Source of the DNA: Monoplex corrugatus
Taxonomy: Eukaryota; Mollusca; Gastropoda; Littorinimorpha; Ranellidae
Length of the DNA stretch: 64,000 nt
Direction: 5' to 3'
NCBI GenBank assembly: GCA_030674185.1
Contig: JAPXFY010000026.1
Span: 53,690,212-53,754,211, forward strand
The notes beneath the pieces are model-generated. The model searched no databases and was not told the DNA's origin. It saw nothing but the letters and a program-made list of their open reading frames with translations. This document shows positions 1 through 10,517 of this stretch, piece by piece. Numbering within the stretch: position 1 is the stretch's first letter; each line of letters starts with the position of its first letter. Made by a program: the position numbers and the translations under genes.

Positions 1-200
1 TTCCATCAGTCTGGTGGTGTCAACTTATGGGTTCGTAAGTCCCTCTCCCCACCCCCCTCATTTCAAGACCTAGCCCGTCCATACAGTTTTGCGCAGGCTC
101 AGGGAGTCTGCCACGTAACTACAAGCAGGCCTGGGTGGAACATATGTAAAAATGTTCAAGCATGATGAATCCTCTGAACAAACTCCCAAGTAAACTTGAA
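1..200. repeat. Interspersed repeat fragment shared with 13268-13450
   Basis: Shares an ordered set of blocks with 13268-13450: tctggtggtgtca, then catttcaagacc, then a gcaggctca block and a taccac/tgccac block. A weaker relative is at 40757-40925. It has no coding sense that I can see, and the class is unknown. Confidence 0.45.
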
Positions 201-446
201 GCAAACTGAGGGGTCATAGAGGAGTAAAATGTGGAAAGCTCTACTTCTCTCATGGTCAGCACTATGAGGATAGTGTCCATCTTATCTCCCTTGTTGATTT
301 ACTTTCCATGTCTCAAAAGAGGACAGGGCCCACATACAACTGGGTGGACTGGTGAGGTTAAGTTTAATCAAGCATGACTGTCAAATGGATTTGTATACAT
401 GTATAGTTATATTTCAATTTTGTGAAAAGAAAGGGGAATCAAATAG

Positions 447-540
447 TCCCCTTTAACACTAGACCGCAAAATCAATGAATTTTACTCTAAGACTACTCAA
501 TCAAATAATTTATTTTATGCTGTATTATTTAAGGCAAAGA
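447..540. repeat. Left part of an AT-rich minisatellite
   Basis: Contains ctttaacactagac and gactactcaatcaaataat, the same unit that recurs at 990-1480. It is separated from that block by the LINE fragment at 550-990. Confidence 0.55.
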
Positions 541-549
541 TACTGAAAA

Positions 550-990
550 CAATCATGACATCTTAATTAATAAAATTCCTTTAGAAAATGTTAAAAGATT
601 TTAAATAACTTGGTTCTGTAAAAACTGATGATGAAACCTGCTCTAAAGACATCAAAATAAGAATTGGAATAGCGAAGTAAAAAATGGTCCAACTCAACAA
701 TATCTGGAAAAGACAGAGGCATACCAAATGGCCTGAAAATTATATTGGCCTTGTGTCACAAAGCAAGAACACAGACCTCATGGCAACCATTTTTCAAGGA
801 AAAAAACAGAGGCAGAAAGGAAGAAAGGCAGACCTCCAATTTCATACATCGAGAACATAACCAACATCAATGGCCTAAACATTCAAGAAGCTGTCCACAA
901 ATGTCAATACAGAGTGGTTTGGAGGGAGGTAGCGGTGTCAAAGAATGCAGCGGCCAACACTGAACCCAGTGACGCTGACAGGTGAGAGAG
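550..990 (+). mobile_element. Non-LTR retrotransposon tail, degenerate
   Basis: Broken frames encode K-x-L-G-S-V-K-T-D-D-E-T-C-S-K-D-I then K-N-T-D-L-M-A-T-I-F-Q-G-K, and finally A-A-N-T-E-P-S-D-A-D-R. This is the end of a LINE reverse transcriptase (RT) ORF, and the fragment at 9592-9895 has the same ending. A piece between the D-I-K-I-R-I-G and H-x-x-x-S-K-N-T-D blocks is missing, so the copy carries an internal deletion as well as frameshifts. Confidence 0.65.
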
Positions 991-1480
991 ATGAGACTAT
1001 TTCATCAAATAATTTACTTCAATGCTAGTCTATTCAATTAAATGATAAATACTTGACAACTCCATCAAAGATATGATTTTAGTACTAGACTACTCAGTCA
1101 AATAACAGAAGCCTATTCAATCAAATCTTTAACTTTATGTGAGATTATTAGTCAAACAACACTCAATCAAATAATTAGCTTTAATACTACCAATATCCTA
1201 AATTACTGTTTAATATAAACAATCAAATTATCAATTTTAATACTAGATTAATACCAAAAGTATTCACTCAAATAATTAACTTCAATACTACACTACTTAA
1301 AGAAATAATACTAGATAACTCAATGAAATAATCACCTTTAACAGCAGAAAACTCCACCAAATACACAATTTTAATCATACTAACCAGTTGCTCAAATAAT
1401 CAACTGGAACACTATACTCCTCAGTCAAATTTATATCTTTTACAGTAGGCAACTCAATCACATAATTAACTTTAATCGTC
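990..1480. repeat. Diverged AT-rich minisatellite, ~40-bp unit
   Basis: About ten imperfect repeats of a unit like actcaatcaaataattaac followed by tttaatactagact. Units vary in length and sequence. No coding capacity. Confidence 0.6.
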
Positions 1481-1739
1481 TTCTTTTTTTTTTCTTTTGT
1501 CTGTCCCCTTGTACTACTATTGGTGTTGCAGGGACAAAGAGCTGACAGTCAAAAGCAAGCTGGAAGGTCTAAAAGGAAAAATGGCTGTGTGATGTCAAAG
1601 TTTCCTTTACATCATCAATCTAAGTTTTCTTTGTCTGATTCTTGCTTTGAATCCAGACATCTTTTTGTTATATGCTTCTTGCACCAGCTGGTCAGATGAC
1701 CAAACTTGATGGTGAATAAGATGGTGGATTACCTCTCTT

Positions 1740-2135
1740 GTCATCATCATTATCATGTGCCCTGCTCCATGGCACTGGCGATCATGGCCCTCCATATGTA
1801 TCTATCCCTTGTTGCCGCAAGTACATCTTCCACCCTCTCAGTCCTCAACCACCCTGCAAGTCTGTCCAGTATTTTCTCTCTGGGTCTACCTGGCACTCTC
1901 TTTCCCTCCACCTTTCCTGTTGTGACCAGGTGCTCTAATTCCCCTTTTCTCATAAAATGGCCTATAAATGTTGCCTGGCTTTTCCCAATCTTCCTTATCA
2001 ATGATCTTCTTGTGTCTGCCTCCTTCAAGACTGTCTCGTTCATTTCTTTGCTGTCCATGGAACTCGCAACATTCTTCTTAGAAACCACATTTCAGATGCC
2101 TCAATCTTGTTCTGGCTTTCCTCTATCAACTTAAA
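1740..2135 (-). mobile_element. RTE-type LINE 3' fragment (RT C-terminus)
   Basis: The minus strand encodes the family C-terminus: F-I-G-H-F-M-R-K-G-E-L-E-H-L-V, G-R-P-R-E-K-I-L-D, and final M-E-Q-G-T. It ends in a (ATG)n-like tail at 1738-1756. RTE-clade elements characteristically end in such short simple repeats. The copy is 5' truncated just before the DIPK1 exon at 2173. Confidence 0.8.
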
Positions 2136-2172
2136 TAACAAGATTTAACAGACAACTTGATTAAACACTTAC

Positions 2173-2313
2173 GTCAGGATACTGGAAACCAAACACACCG
2201 CCACAGGTTCCATTGAGGGTGGGAAAGATGATGCTGTGTTGAAAGATAAAGATGACCAGGAATTCTCTGTTGTGTATTAATCTCCATAAGGACTGAGCTT
2301 CTCCTAGGGACAA
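2173..2313 (-). CDS. DIPK1 (FAM69): DIPK1-like exon: EF-hand completion and N-lobe continuation
   Basis: Forty-seven codons between GTTTCAG and GAC|GTAAGT (donor at 2172), phase 0. It starts L-S-L-G-E-A-Q-S-L-W, which completes the EF-hand loop with S at position 9 and E at position 12, then N-R-E-F-L-V and a C-G-G-V-F segment. The order E-F-L then C-G-x-x-F matches the FAM69 N-lobe. The next exon downstream is not in the window: 1-2172 on this strand shows only LINE debris and minisatellite. Confidence 0.85.
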
Positions 2314-2340
2314 CTGAAACGAAGTACCGTTGTGATTAAA

Positions 2341-2590
2341 GCTGGTGCTGTAGAGACAGACAGACAGACAGACAGAGAGATAGAGACAGAGAGAGAGTGT
2401 GCACGCGCGCGCGTGTGACAGACAGACAGACAGAGATAGTGAGAGAGAGTGCGTGCATGCGTGCGTGTGTGTGTGCATGCGTGCGTGCATGTGTGTGTGT
2501 GTGTGCATGTGTGTGCCTGCACGCATACGTGCATGCGTATGTGCATTCGTGCGTGCTTGTGTGTGGTGGTCATAACTGTAATGTCTATTC
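2341..2590. repeat. Compound GACA/GA and imperfect GT tract
   Basis: (GACA)n, then GAGA, then imperfect GTGC/GTGT repeats. It begins 28 bases upstream of the DIPK1 exon acceptor, so it occupies the 3' end of that intron. Confidence 0.9.
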
Positions 2591-2920
2591 ACAAAAGTGA
2601 TTCCAGAACAAAGAAAGAAAAAAAAAAAGGGGGGGGGGGGGGTATAGGCATGGAAGAGGGATAAAGGGAATGCTTGCACATCATCAATATTACAAAAAAT
2701 GGAAGTAGAAAAAAAAAACTACTTAAAAGTAGGGAGGGAAAAACTAATAACACTTTCACTTATATCATACAGAGCAAACAGGCCACATCAAAAGCACACT
2801 CGTTGCACTTTACGGGAATACAACAATGCACCTGCAACATTCACCGAGGATGCTGAGCTAGGGTACACTCAACCTGCTAGGCATATGACTCTTGACCCAA
2901 GTTGTCATCCTGCATCACAA

Positions 2921-2921
<1 letters not shown>

Positions 2922-2985
<64 letters not shown>
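2922..2985. repeat. (AC)n microsatellite
   Basis: About 32 uninterrupted AC dinucleotides. Confidence 0.97.
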
Positions 2986-2988
<3 letters not shown>

Positions 2989-3056
2989 TACTGAATCACA
3001 GTACACTCAGCCTGTGAGGCATGTGACCTTTAACCCAAGTTGTTATCCTTCCTCTG

Positions 3057-3065
<9 letters not shown>

Positions 3066-3150
<85 letters not shown>

Positions 3151-3154
3151 CACA

Positions 3155-3229
<75 letters not shown>
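3066..3229. repeat. Long (CA)n microsatellite
   Basis: About 80 CA units with small interruptions near 3149-3163. The sequence before it (acactcagcctgtgaggcat) repeats the text before the AC tract at 2922, so unique sequence and microsatellite have duplicated together. Confidence 0.97.
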
Positions 3230-3880
3230 CTAACAAATGAAACTACTGAATTTAATTAATGAACTGGCTATGAACTATTACCCTAACACAAGAAAGAATA
3301 ATGTCTGACTGTTTCTGAATTTCCGCAGACACACCATGTTCCTGGCGCATTGTGTTTTGAATGCGTAAAGTTTCCATCTATACATAAGGGATCCTATAAA
3401 TCTGCTGACATTAAACTGCTTAGTAATTTTGCTGATTACAAAGTTCATGTTAAAAAGTTCGTGTTATTGCTATTATACTTTTATCTGGGAACTGCTTCCA
3501 AACACAGATGTCCACTAACGTTTGTGCAAGGAAAGAGACATCAGTATACTGTTTTGATTTTGGTGAGAACTTAGCCCCTTGTTTGGAAGCCCTGTCAACT
3601 ATATCATCACAATGAAAAGAACAATGGGATGGTTTCCAGCAGAAAGTAATATCAGTGCCTCCTAAGAATAAAAGTATGAATCAATTGACTAATTTCTATT
3701 GTCATTTCAGACCCTGTCTGTAATTTGAATTATTCAAGAGCTGATTCTTAATCAACACAAAAAAGTCACTATCTGACCCTTAATTTAATTTCAGGTTCTA
3801 AAATATTTTCAACTGTAGTGTTTCTTCACAGAAAGTTAGCAGAGGTGACTTTTTTTTGTTCATCAAGTGGCAATACCTTG
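3230..3880. other. No gene or clear repeat seen
   Basis: Intronic AT-rich sequence of the DIPK1-like gene. No convincing exon or repeat signature was found on either strand. Confidence 0.5.
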
Positions 3881-5052
3881 ATTTCATTGTATGTATGAAG
3901 ACAGAAGGCATGCGCTGGAACACCAAGTCCAAGTTTGAAACCTTTACAGTCTAACCTCTCCAGTTCTTTAATTGTTTTGGTGCACTAAAGAAAATTTCTC
4001 GGGCATAAATCTTGTCCCCATGGTTGCTTGCAAACTATTTGAAGATATTTAAACTTTTTTTTTATTTTTGTTATAAAGTATTTGATATGCCGATTCCTAG
4101 ATTATTTAACTGTAAGGAAATCTCCTATGAATTTAACTGACTCCTTATACTGAAGAAAATAACATTTCTAAACAACACAATCTTTGTTTTCTCCATAGAT
4201 ACATGCAGGTCATTTTCTGTCATATATTGTGCTACCTTCTCAAGTTCCAGCTGATACAATTTGCATGTATAATCAATACAGCAAAAAGGAGTTTTCCTTT
4301 TCACATTCAACTGCATCCACATGCATAAATCATCAGCATATTGAATTAAAAGTATAGTTTAGATATTTTTCTTGGTAAGTCATGCATTAATATCATTAAC
4401 ATCGTGAAGAAAAGAGGAGCTATAACAAATCCCTTTGTGATACCCATTTGAAGAGTGTCTTTGGTAAAAGACACATTTTCAATGCTTGTTTGAAATACCC
4501 AAGTTTTCTAGAAAACATCTAACACAATCATAAACATGCCCTGTCAGCCCAAGACATTTTAATCTGAGTAATAAACAAGAGCACCACATCTGGTTGTATG
4601 CTTCAGTTATGTCAAAAAATGTTGCTCAAGCACTTTGACATTTTGCAAATTGTTGGTTTATCTAAGTGGTTAGTTTATTAAGAGTTCCATGGCTGACTTG
4701 CCTTTTCAAAATCCTGCCTGAATCAAGGGTATTACGTCATTCTTTTCACACAAGTGCATCATTCTGTTTAAAATAATTTTCTCCATCAATGAGATGTTGT
4801 TGCAACTGACCTGCAATTGTTCAGTTCAGTACTGCATTTATGTGGTCTAAGTATATAAACCACTGTTGTTTGCTTCCAATAGTCAGGCATTTTGCCACTG
4901 TCCCAGCATCTTTTTTATTTAATACATCATACACAAAGATTATTAAATTTTCCAGGAAATTTTTCAGCATCTGATTTAAAACTGCATCCAATCCAACGGA
5001 TGTATTTTTACTTGGAAATGATTTAACAGCCTCTTTTATTTCTTGGAAATGA
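3880..5052 (-). mobile_element. Degenerate non-LTR reverse transcriptase of a second clade (Jockey/R1/I-like)
   Basis: The minus strand shows RT motifs in order with frame breaks: E-K-I-I-L-N-R-M, Q-A-G-F, F-D-I-T-E-A-Y-N-Q-M-W, a decayed QG motif (G-I-T-K-G-F-V-I-A-P-L), the catalytic box Q-Y-A-D-D near 4335, and a thumb-type E-N-D-L-H-V-S-M-E-K-T-K. The F-D-I-x-x-A-Y-N-x-M-W form differs from the RTE copies here (D-Y-T-K-A-F-D-R-V). It is inactive and lies in the intron between the DIPK1 exons at 6407 and 2313. Confidence 0.7.
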
Positions 5053-5200
5053 TTGATTCATTTAGGTAATGAATATTATCAGGGGCAGAATCCTTATACA
5101 TGTCTGTCTTTTCTTCTTGTTCCCTATAATTACTCTGTATGTGTGCATATGTGCGTGTATGCATCTGTCTGTCTATCTGTCTGTGCCTGCATGCGCTTGC

Positions 5201-5203
<3 letters not shown>

Positions 5204-5275
<72 letters not shown>

Positions 5276-5412
5276 TGTGTGTCTGTGTGTGGTGTGTGTG
5301 TCTGTGTGTCTGTGTGTCTGTGTTATGCCTCTGTGTGTGTCTGTGTCTGTACGCCTGTGTCTGTGAGTCCATGTCTCTGTCTGTGTGTGTATTCGTGTGT
5401 ATGTATGTATGG
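5204..5412. repeat. (GT)n microsatellite decaying to GTCTGTGT
   Basis: Pure GT from 5204 to 5268, then imperfect TGTC/TGTG to about 5412. Confidence 0.95.
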
Positions 5413-5688
5413 TGACATATAGCCATGTGGTTAAGACATCCATCGTAAGGGAGACTTTGCTTTGACAAACTTGACCACCTAGGATGAGCGGGTTTGATGC
5501 CAGGCAGAGGACAAATTTCTGTTTTAAAAAAAAAGGTGACAACAGAGGGGCACCCAGGAGTCATGACCTGGATGTGGCCTGGCCCCCTTAGAGTATCAGG
5601 CATTAAGGGCTGAAACACTTGTTTGATGGGGCTTTCTCCACTGAGGACCTTCTGCTGTCCAGCTCTCCCCAGAGTTTCTTCTACTATG
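5411..5688 (+). mobile_element. tRNA-headed SINE, family A, near full length
   Basis: A box-like agccatgtggttaag at 5421 and B box-like gggtttgatgcc at 5490, separated as in a tRNA promoter. A conserved body follows (agtcatgacctggatgtgg, gctgaaacacttgtttgatg). The same body occurs inverted at 61354-61465. Transcription by RNA polymerase III from the internal boxes is an inference. Confidence 0.7.
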
Positions 5689-5689
5689 T

Positions 5690-5962
5690 GTGCGTATGTG
5701 TACGTGTATGTGTATGTGTATGTGTGTAAGTCTGCGTGTCTGTGTGTATGTCTGTCTGTGTGCGTGCCTCTGTGTGTACGTGCATATGTGTGTATGTGCA
5801 TGTATGTATGTGTGCGTATGTGTATTACATGCAGTGTGTGAATGTGTGTGTTTGTGTGCATGTGTGAATGTGTGTACATATGTGTGTGTGTGTGCTTGTG
5901 TGTATGTGCGTGCATGTGTACACATATGTGTGTGTGTGAGACTGTGTCTGTCTGTCTGATTA
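5690..5962. repeat. Imperfect GT-rich tract
   Basis: Degenerate TGTGTATG/TGTGCATG repeats following the SINE; ends in GTCTGTCTG. Confidence 0.9.
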
Positions 5963-6185
5963 TAATGATAATTAAGTATTTATTTTAGAATAATTAATAT
6001 GAACGAACATCTTTAACGTTCAATACTTTAATGACATGTGAATGAGTAATGACCACTATGTAATTATCACTAAGAGACAATACAGTTGTCTTGACGTGAC
6101 TGTGGGAAGGTAGGTGTATATGCATGCAATGAATGCACATATTTGTGTGGGCATGCGATTATGTACATTAGATGTATGCATATGA

Positions 6186-6335
6186 TGTAATATAGTTGTG
6201 TGTGTGCCTGAGTGTGTGTGTGTATGCATTGTGTGTGTATGTATGTGTGTGTTACATGTGTACATACGTGTGCACCCACATGTGGGAACAAGCATATGTG
6301 TGTTTGTGCATGTGTACATGTATTTTAGTTCTCTA
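6186..6335. repeat. Imperfect GT-rich tract near a DIPK1 exon
   Basis: TGTGTG/TGCATG repeats ending about 70 bases downstream of the donor of the exon at 6610-6407. Confidence 0.85.
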
Positions 6336-6406
6336 CTTCCATACTGATCCGCACACACACAATCAAAAAAGAACACAAAAGAACTACCAAAAGTAAAATA
6401 ACCAAC

Positions 6407-6610
6407 CTTGCCATCCTCATTAAAATCAGCAAACTTTTTCAGCTGTCGGACAAGGCCATGGAAATCACCAGGACCCAACAACAGTTGCAAGTGGTCTAGT
6501 AACAAGGCTAAGAACTCAGAAGGAAGCATGCCCTCCATCAGTGTGAGCTCTTTTCTGTGATCTTCCAATACTCCCGGAACTCTCAGCAGCATGTTCTCCC
6601 ACCAAAAAGT
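6407..6610 (-). CDS. DIPK1 (FAM69): DIPK1-like exon: kinase N-lobe and first half of EF-hand
   Basis: Sixty-eight codons. The acceptor is CTAACCAG before 6610 and the donor is AAG|GTTGGT at 6406, phase 0. The peptide begins T-F-W-W-E-N and ends F-A-D-F-N-E-D-G-K. The last seven residues, D-F-N-E-D-G-K, are positions 1-7 of an EF-hand loop; the rest is supplied by the exon at 2313. The preceding L-V-R-Q-L-K-K-F would be the incoming EF helix. The donor GTTGGT is weaker than the others. Downstream is a 4.1-kb intron containing an RT remnant, a SINE and long GT/CA tracts. Confidence 0.85.
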
Positions 6611-7188
6611 CTGGTTAGACAGAGAGCAAATTCATCTTTTCCTCCTTGTTATTGCAACAGAGAGGAGATGGTTAAAGGGGGGGGGGGGTTATAGGTGTGC
6701 AAGATGAAAATGAAGATGCAGATGAAGGACTCTCCCATGCACAAGTTCTCACCAAATGAAGACAAAGGACATCTTCATGAAAAGGCAGCAGGAGATAGTC
6801 TTCATAGGAGAAGAAGACAAAGAGGAAGAAGAAGAAGACAGTACCACAATTAAAAGGCATCAGTCAGGTTCTCTTTCACTTGTCACACCATGGGACCTTC
6901 ATCTGAGCAGGGTCAGATCGAACCAGTTAGTGTTCACATATTTATTGTTGGCACTATCTAGGTCAATGCATGCATGACTGGTCAGTTTTCAAACAATAAA
7001 ATTTGACTGGCTCTTATCAAATATACAATCAACACTTGATATGTGTTGGAAGTGAAATTTGATAGAAAAGGATTAAATAATAATAGCCCTTCTCCATACA
7101 TATTAATCTATTAGATATTTATCATTATACCTTTACTGGGCCTTAAAATCTACCAAATAAAAGCTGTCAAGACTATTCACTTTAAGCT
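6611..7188. other. Intronic sequence, no feature recognised
   Basis: Contains a poly-G run near 6677 and a purine-rich gaagaagaaga run near 6810-6840. No exon or transposon signature seen. Confidence 0.5.
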
Positions 7189-7708
7189 CATCATCATCAT
7201 GTGCCCTTCCACATGGCATTGGCAATCATGGCCCTCCATACGAATCTATCCTTTGTTGCTGCAAGTACATCTCTCAACCTCTCTGTCTTCATCCACTCCA
7301 CGAGTCCATCCAGTATTTTCTCCCTGGGTCTACCTGGTGCTATTTTCCTTCCAGTTTTCCTGTTGTGACTAGGAGCTCTAATTTCTCTTGCCTCATAAAC
7401 ATCCTATAAATGTTGCTTGTCTTTTCCCAATCTTCTTCATTAATGTTCTTTTTGTGTCTGCCTCCTTCAAGACCATCTTGTTTGTTTTCTTTGATGTCCA
7501 TAGATTTCTTAACATTCTTCTTCGAAACCACGTTTCAGCTGCCTCAATCTTGTTCTGACTTTGCGTGTTGACTGTCCATGCTTCACATCCGTACAACAGT
7601 ATTGGTTTTGTATAACGATGAAAAACCCTCTTCCTGATGTTAATTGATAGGCATTTATTGGTATGAACGCTTTTCATTTTCTTGAATGTTGTTTTAGCTT
7701 GGCTGATT
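7189..7708 (-). mobile_element. RTE-type LINE 3' fragment
   Basis: Minus-strand frames give L-L-Y-G-C-E-A-W-T-V-N, Q-S-Q-N-K-I-E-A-A-E, R-Q-A-T-F-I-G and L-V-T-T-G-K-L-E-G-K, with a (ATG)n tail at 7191-7201. Its 5' end abuts, head to head, the plus-strand RTE copy beginning at about 7709. It looks more like the copies at 1740 and 33404 than like its neighbour. Confidence 0.8.
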
Positions 7709-8462
7709 CAGCCAAAGAGCTGGATGACTAATGAAATTTTGGGCTTGATGGAGGAAAGGAGGAGGGCAAACAGAAACGAGGAGATATACAGGAAGATAAA
7801 ACACAGAAATCAGGAATAGGTGCAATGAAGCTAAGGAAGCTTGGCTGAACACAAAATGCAAAGAAATAGAAGACCGACACAAAACAGATCCTCAGGGTAT
7901 GTACAGACAAATTAAAGAAATTGTCCACATGAAAAATACAAGCACATCAACTGGTTGCTTAAAATCGAAAGATGGCACGCTTATCATGGAAAAAGACAAA
8001 ATATTAGACAGATGGGGAGAGTACATTAAAGGCCTTTTTGAGGATGACAGAAACGAAGAACACATTATAAAAAAGAACTTTGAAGGACCACCCATAATGA
8101 AAGATGAAGTTAGAGCGGCACTGAAAAAGATGAAACCAGGAAAAGCCCCAGGACCAGACAACATTACTACAGAGATGATTGAAGCCCTGGGGGAATTTGG
8201 CATAGAAAAAATAAGTCCTCCTAAACAAAATTTACGACACTGGAAAAATCCCTAAAGATTATGTCAATATCAATTTTCATTGCACTTCCAAAGAAGACAG
8301 GGGCTATAGAATGCGAACTCCATTGCACAATCAGTTTGATGAGTCATGTAACAAAAACCCTCTTAAGAATAATCATGATGAGGACAAGGAATAGAATCAA
8401 AAGAGAAATACCAGAAGAACAGTATGGATTTGTGGAAGGGAAAGGAACTATTAATGCCATAT
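7709..8462 (+). mobile_element. RTE-type LINE copy, block 1 of 3 (linker and RT start)
   Basis: Encodes W-M-T-N-E-I-L-G-L-M-E-E-R-R, later K-M-K-P-G-K-A-P-G-P-D-N-I-T-T-E-M-I-E-A-L and E-E-Q-Y-G-F-V-E-G-K-G-T-I-N-A. It matches the copy starting at 26088 at roughly 9 in 10 bases by eye. It stops abruptly at ...gccatat (8462) where the TIR element enters, and resumes at 12565. It contains frameshifts and is not functional. Confidence 0.85.
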
Positions 8463-8481
8463 GGTCACGGCTATGAAATGG
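8463..8481 (+). repeat. Left terminal inverted repeat of the 4.1-kb element
   Basis: Nineteen bases, matching the reverse complement of 12546-12564 with two transitions. Bases 8459-8462 are the left ATAT duplication. Confidence 0.85.
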
Positions 8482-9566
8482 AGTCGAACGGGCCGCACGC
8501 GCTACTACCGAACTTCGGAGCTAAATTTATGTACTCTAAACCTCAAATATAGCCACAAAATTAATGTAACGTGAAAGTGAAGTTATGACCTTTGCGCCTG
8601 GGTGCATTTCCCCTCACAGCAACTGATAACAGTTCCGAAAATCAATATTTTGTCGTTTGTTTACACTATCGTCGGAGATAATTTTTGTGACACTTCAAAG
8701 GGTGTGCACAATCGATTGAGCGATACGCCACAACAAGTACAAGAAACTTTAATGTCTGGGACTTGATCAACATTAAATTGAATGCATAAAGCCCTCTTAC
8801 TTCTATATCGGCAAATAGTGGGCACAGGAAGTAGAAAATTGCCGATCAAAATCTGCTTCGAGTACATCACTGTTTGTTGTGAAATTTCCTTTGCGCATAA
8901 GAATCGTCGATTTTGCACTAATTCGGGTAAAACTCATGACGTAAAAATAACAGATTCTCTCAAAAATGAATGTATTTCATGTATTTAAGTTCGTCATATT
9001 CAAAAGAGTGAAGTGATGTTTACAATATGTGTAGTCTGCCATGAAATTCAGCTTCTGCTTTCTGTTGTGAATGCAGTGTTATGTACTATTTTTTTCATGT
9101 GGACTAACATTTCAACTTTCACACACTGACCACATTGACTTGGTTGTTTCATTGATACAGCTTTGTGCCTTTCGCCCCGTGAAGCGAAAATCGCTCTGTG
9201 GAATGGCAGGAAGGAAAAAAAGCTGATCAAGTTTTTGGTGTGAATCATTTTCCCATGTTATGTACAACAGAATCTGGCCAGGATCGCTTGTTTTTTTTCT
9301 GTTAATATATTGATATGTCCATTGCTGTCCTGTTATAGTTGTTATAACCGATAATTAACATCCCTGTAGCCTTACTCTGTGAACTTGCTGACTTAGTTCT
9401 TCAGTTTAGTGTTGGTTTTGGCATGTGTTTGTAGGGACTGATCAGTCTGATTGTCGTGATGGTGATGTACACCTGAAACTTCTTGATTTATTGTTTACTA
9501 AGGAAGAAAATGTATAGTCATCATTTTTACATACATGAAGTTGATAAAAAGCACTGATTAGTGATA

Positions 9567-9611
9567 CTTGCGTGTAGTACCCAACTCATTCAGTTGGGTA
9601 CTACACGCAAG
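9567..9611. repeat. Perfect 20-bp inverted repeat with 5-base loop
   Basis: Arm cttgcgtgtagtacccaact (9567-9586), loop cattc, and exact complement (9592-9611). The right arm is the first LINE-like sequence of the fragment at 9592-9895, so the palindrome marks that insertion's 5' edge. Confidence 0.95.
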
Positions 9612-9895
9612 CTTCTAGTACTCATACAACGGAGGAAACTGAAATATGTTGGACACGCAATCCGTAATGAGAGAACAGACTTGATGTCCACTGTCCTCCA
9701 AGGTAAAGTGGAAGGAAAGAGAAACAGAGGACGGCCACCTGCATCACTTGCTAGAAACATCACAAACATCAGTGGCAAGAAACTCCAGGAGGTGGTCAGA
9801 CTTAGCCAAGATCGAGAGTGCTGGAGGCAACTTGTGAGGACATCATGTGCAGCGGCCAACACTGTTCCCGGTGACGCCGACAGGTGAGACAGGTG
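9592..9895 (+). mobile_element. Non-LTR retrotransposon C-terminal tail
   Basis: One open frame encodes R-R-K-L-K-Y-V-G-H-A-I-R-N, M-S-T-V-L-Q-G-K-V-E-G-K, R-G-R-P-P, then Q-D-R-E-C-W-R and N-T-V-P-G-D-A-D-R. It is the C-terminus of a LINE RT ORF, same family as 550-990 but better preserved. It is nested in the 4.1-kb TIR element, so it inserted after (or was carried by) that element. Confidence 0.75.
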
Positions 9896-10200
9896 AGAGT
9901 GATACTTGGTTCCTGCATGTGTTGGCCTTATTTTTCATGTGTCAGTGCATAACTTCACAGCAACAAAAATCGTATCAAACCAAACCTCTGTTTACAAAAG
10001 CAATTTGATTAAAGAATAATGTTGAAAAAAGAATTTGTTGACATGCTGTTGCTCTTAGATTATTTCAATAATCATTTTAGGCTTTTTCATGGATTTTTAG
10101 ACAATGTTGTGTACTTTTCATGATGTTCATAACATCACTCAGCATCTTCATGGTCTGGATTTTGTGAAGTTATGAACATATGACACTGATGTTAAATTTT

Positions 10201-10300
10201 ATAATAATAATAATAATAATAATAGTGCATTTATAGAGCGCTTTCCGAAACCTCAAAGCGCTTTACATCAGTAAACCATACATATATAAACCAAATAACA
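10201..10300 (-). mobile_element. LINE/SINE 3' tail with (ATA)n
   Basis: (ATA)n followed by gtgcatttatagagcgctttcc and caaagcgctttacat. Read on the minus strand it ends ..GCGCTCTATAAATGCAC(TAT)n, the tail type also seen at 14130-14269, 32685-32903 and 44956-45030. A CA-rich stretch follows (10420-10516). Confidence 0.6.
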
Positions 10301-10459
10301 GGCTACAATACAAACAAACTCATCAAAAACTATCCACAGGAAATCAACAACCACACAGACACACCAAATAATCTCTCTCCCTCTCACCCCCTCCCCGCCC
10401 ACCCCTCTCCCCCATTTTCAAACACACACACACAACACCCACACACACACAGCCACACA

Positions 10460-10473
<14 letters not shown>

Positions 10474-10516
<43 letters not shown>
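10474..10516. repeat. (CA)n microsatellite
   Basis: Pure CA at the end of a CA-rich stretch that starts near 10420. Confidence 0.95.

Positions 10517-10517
<1 letters not shown>

Noticed and set aside
990..1480. CRISPR-like array
   Set aside because: Units are imperfect and AT-rich with no constant-length spacers, in a eukaryotic genome with splice sites. It is a decayed minisatellite.
1..2172. Remaining DIPK1 kinase exons on the minus strand
   Set aside because: No D-F-G-like, catalytic-loop or C-lobe motif was found; the sequence is LINE debris and minisatellite, so the exons must lie outside.
3030..3259. Long open frames of poly-Thr-His or poly-Cys-Val across CA/GT tracts
   Set aside because: Dinucleotide repeats are open in several frames on both strands. 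The same effect explains similar frames at 5053-5925, 20030, 28438, 42461, 43391, 46720 and 50755.
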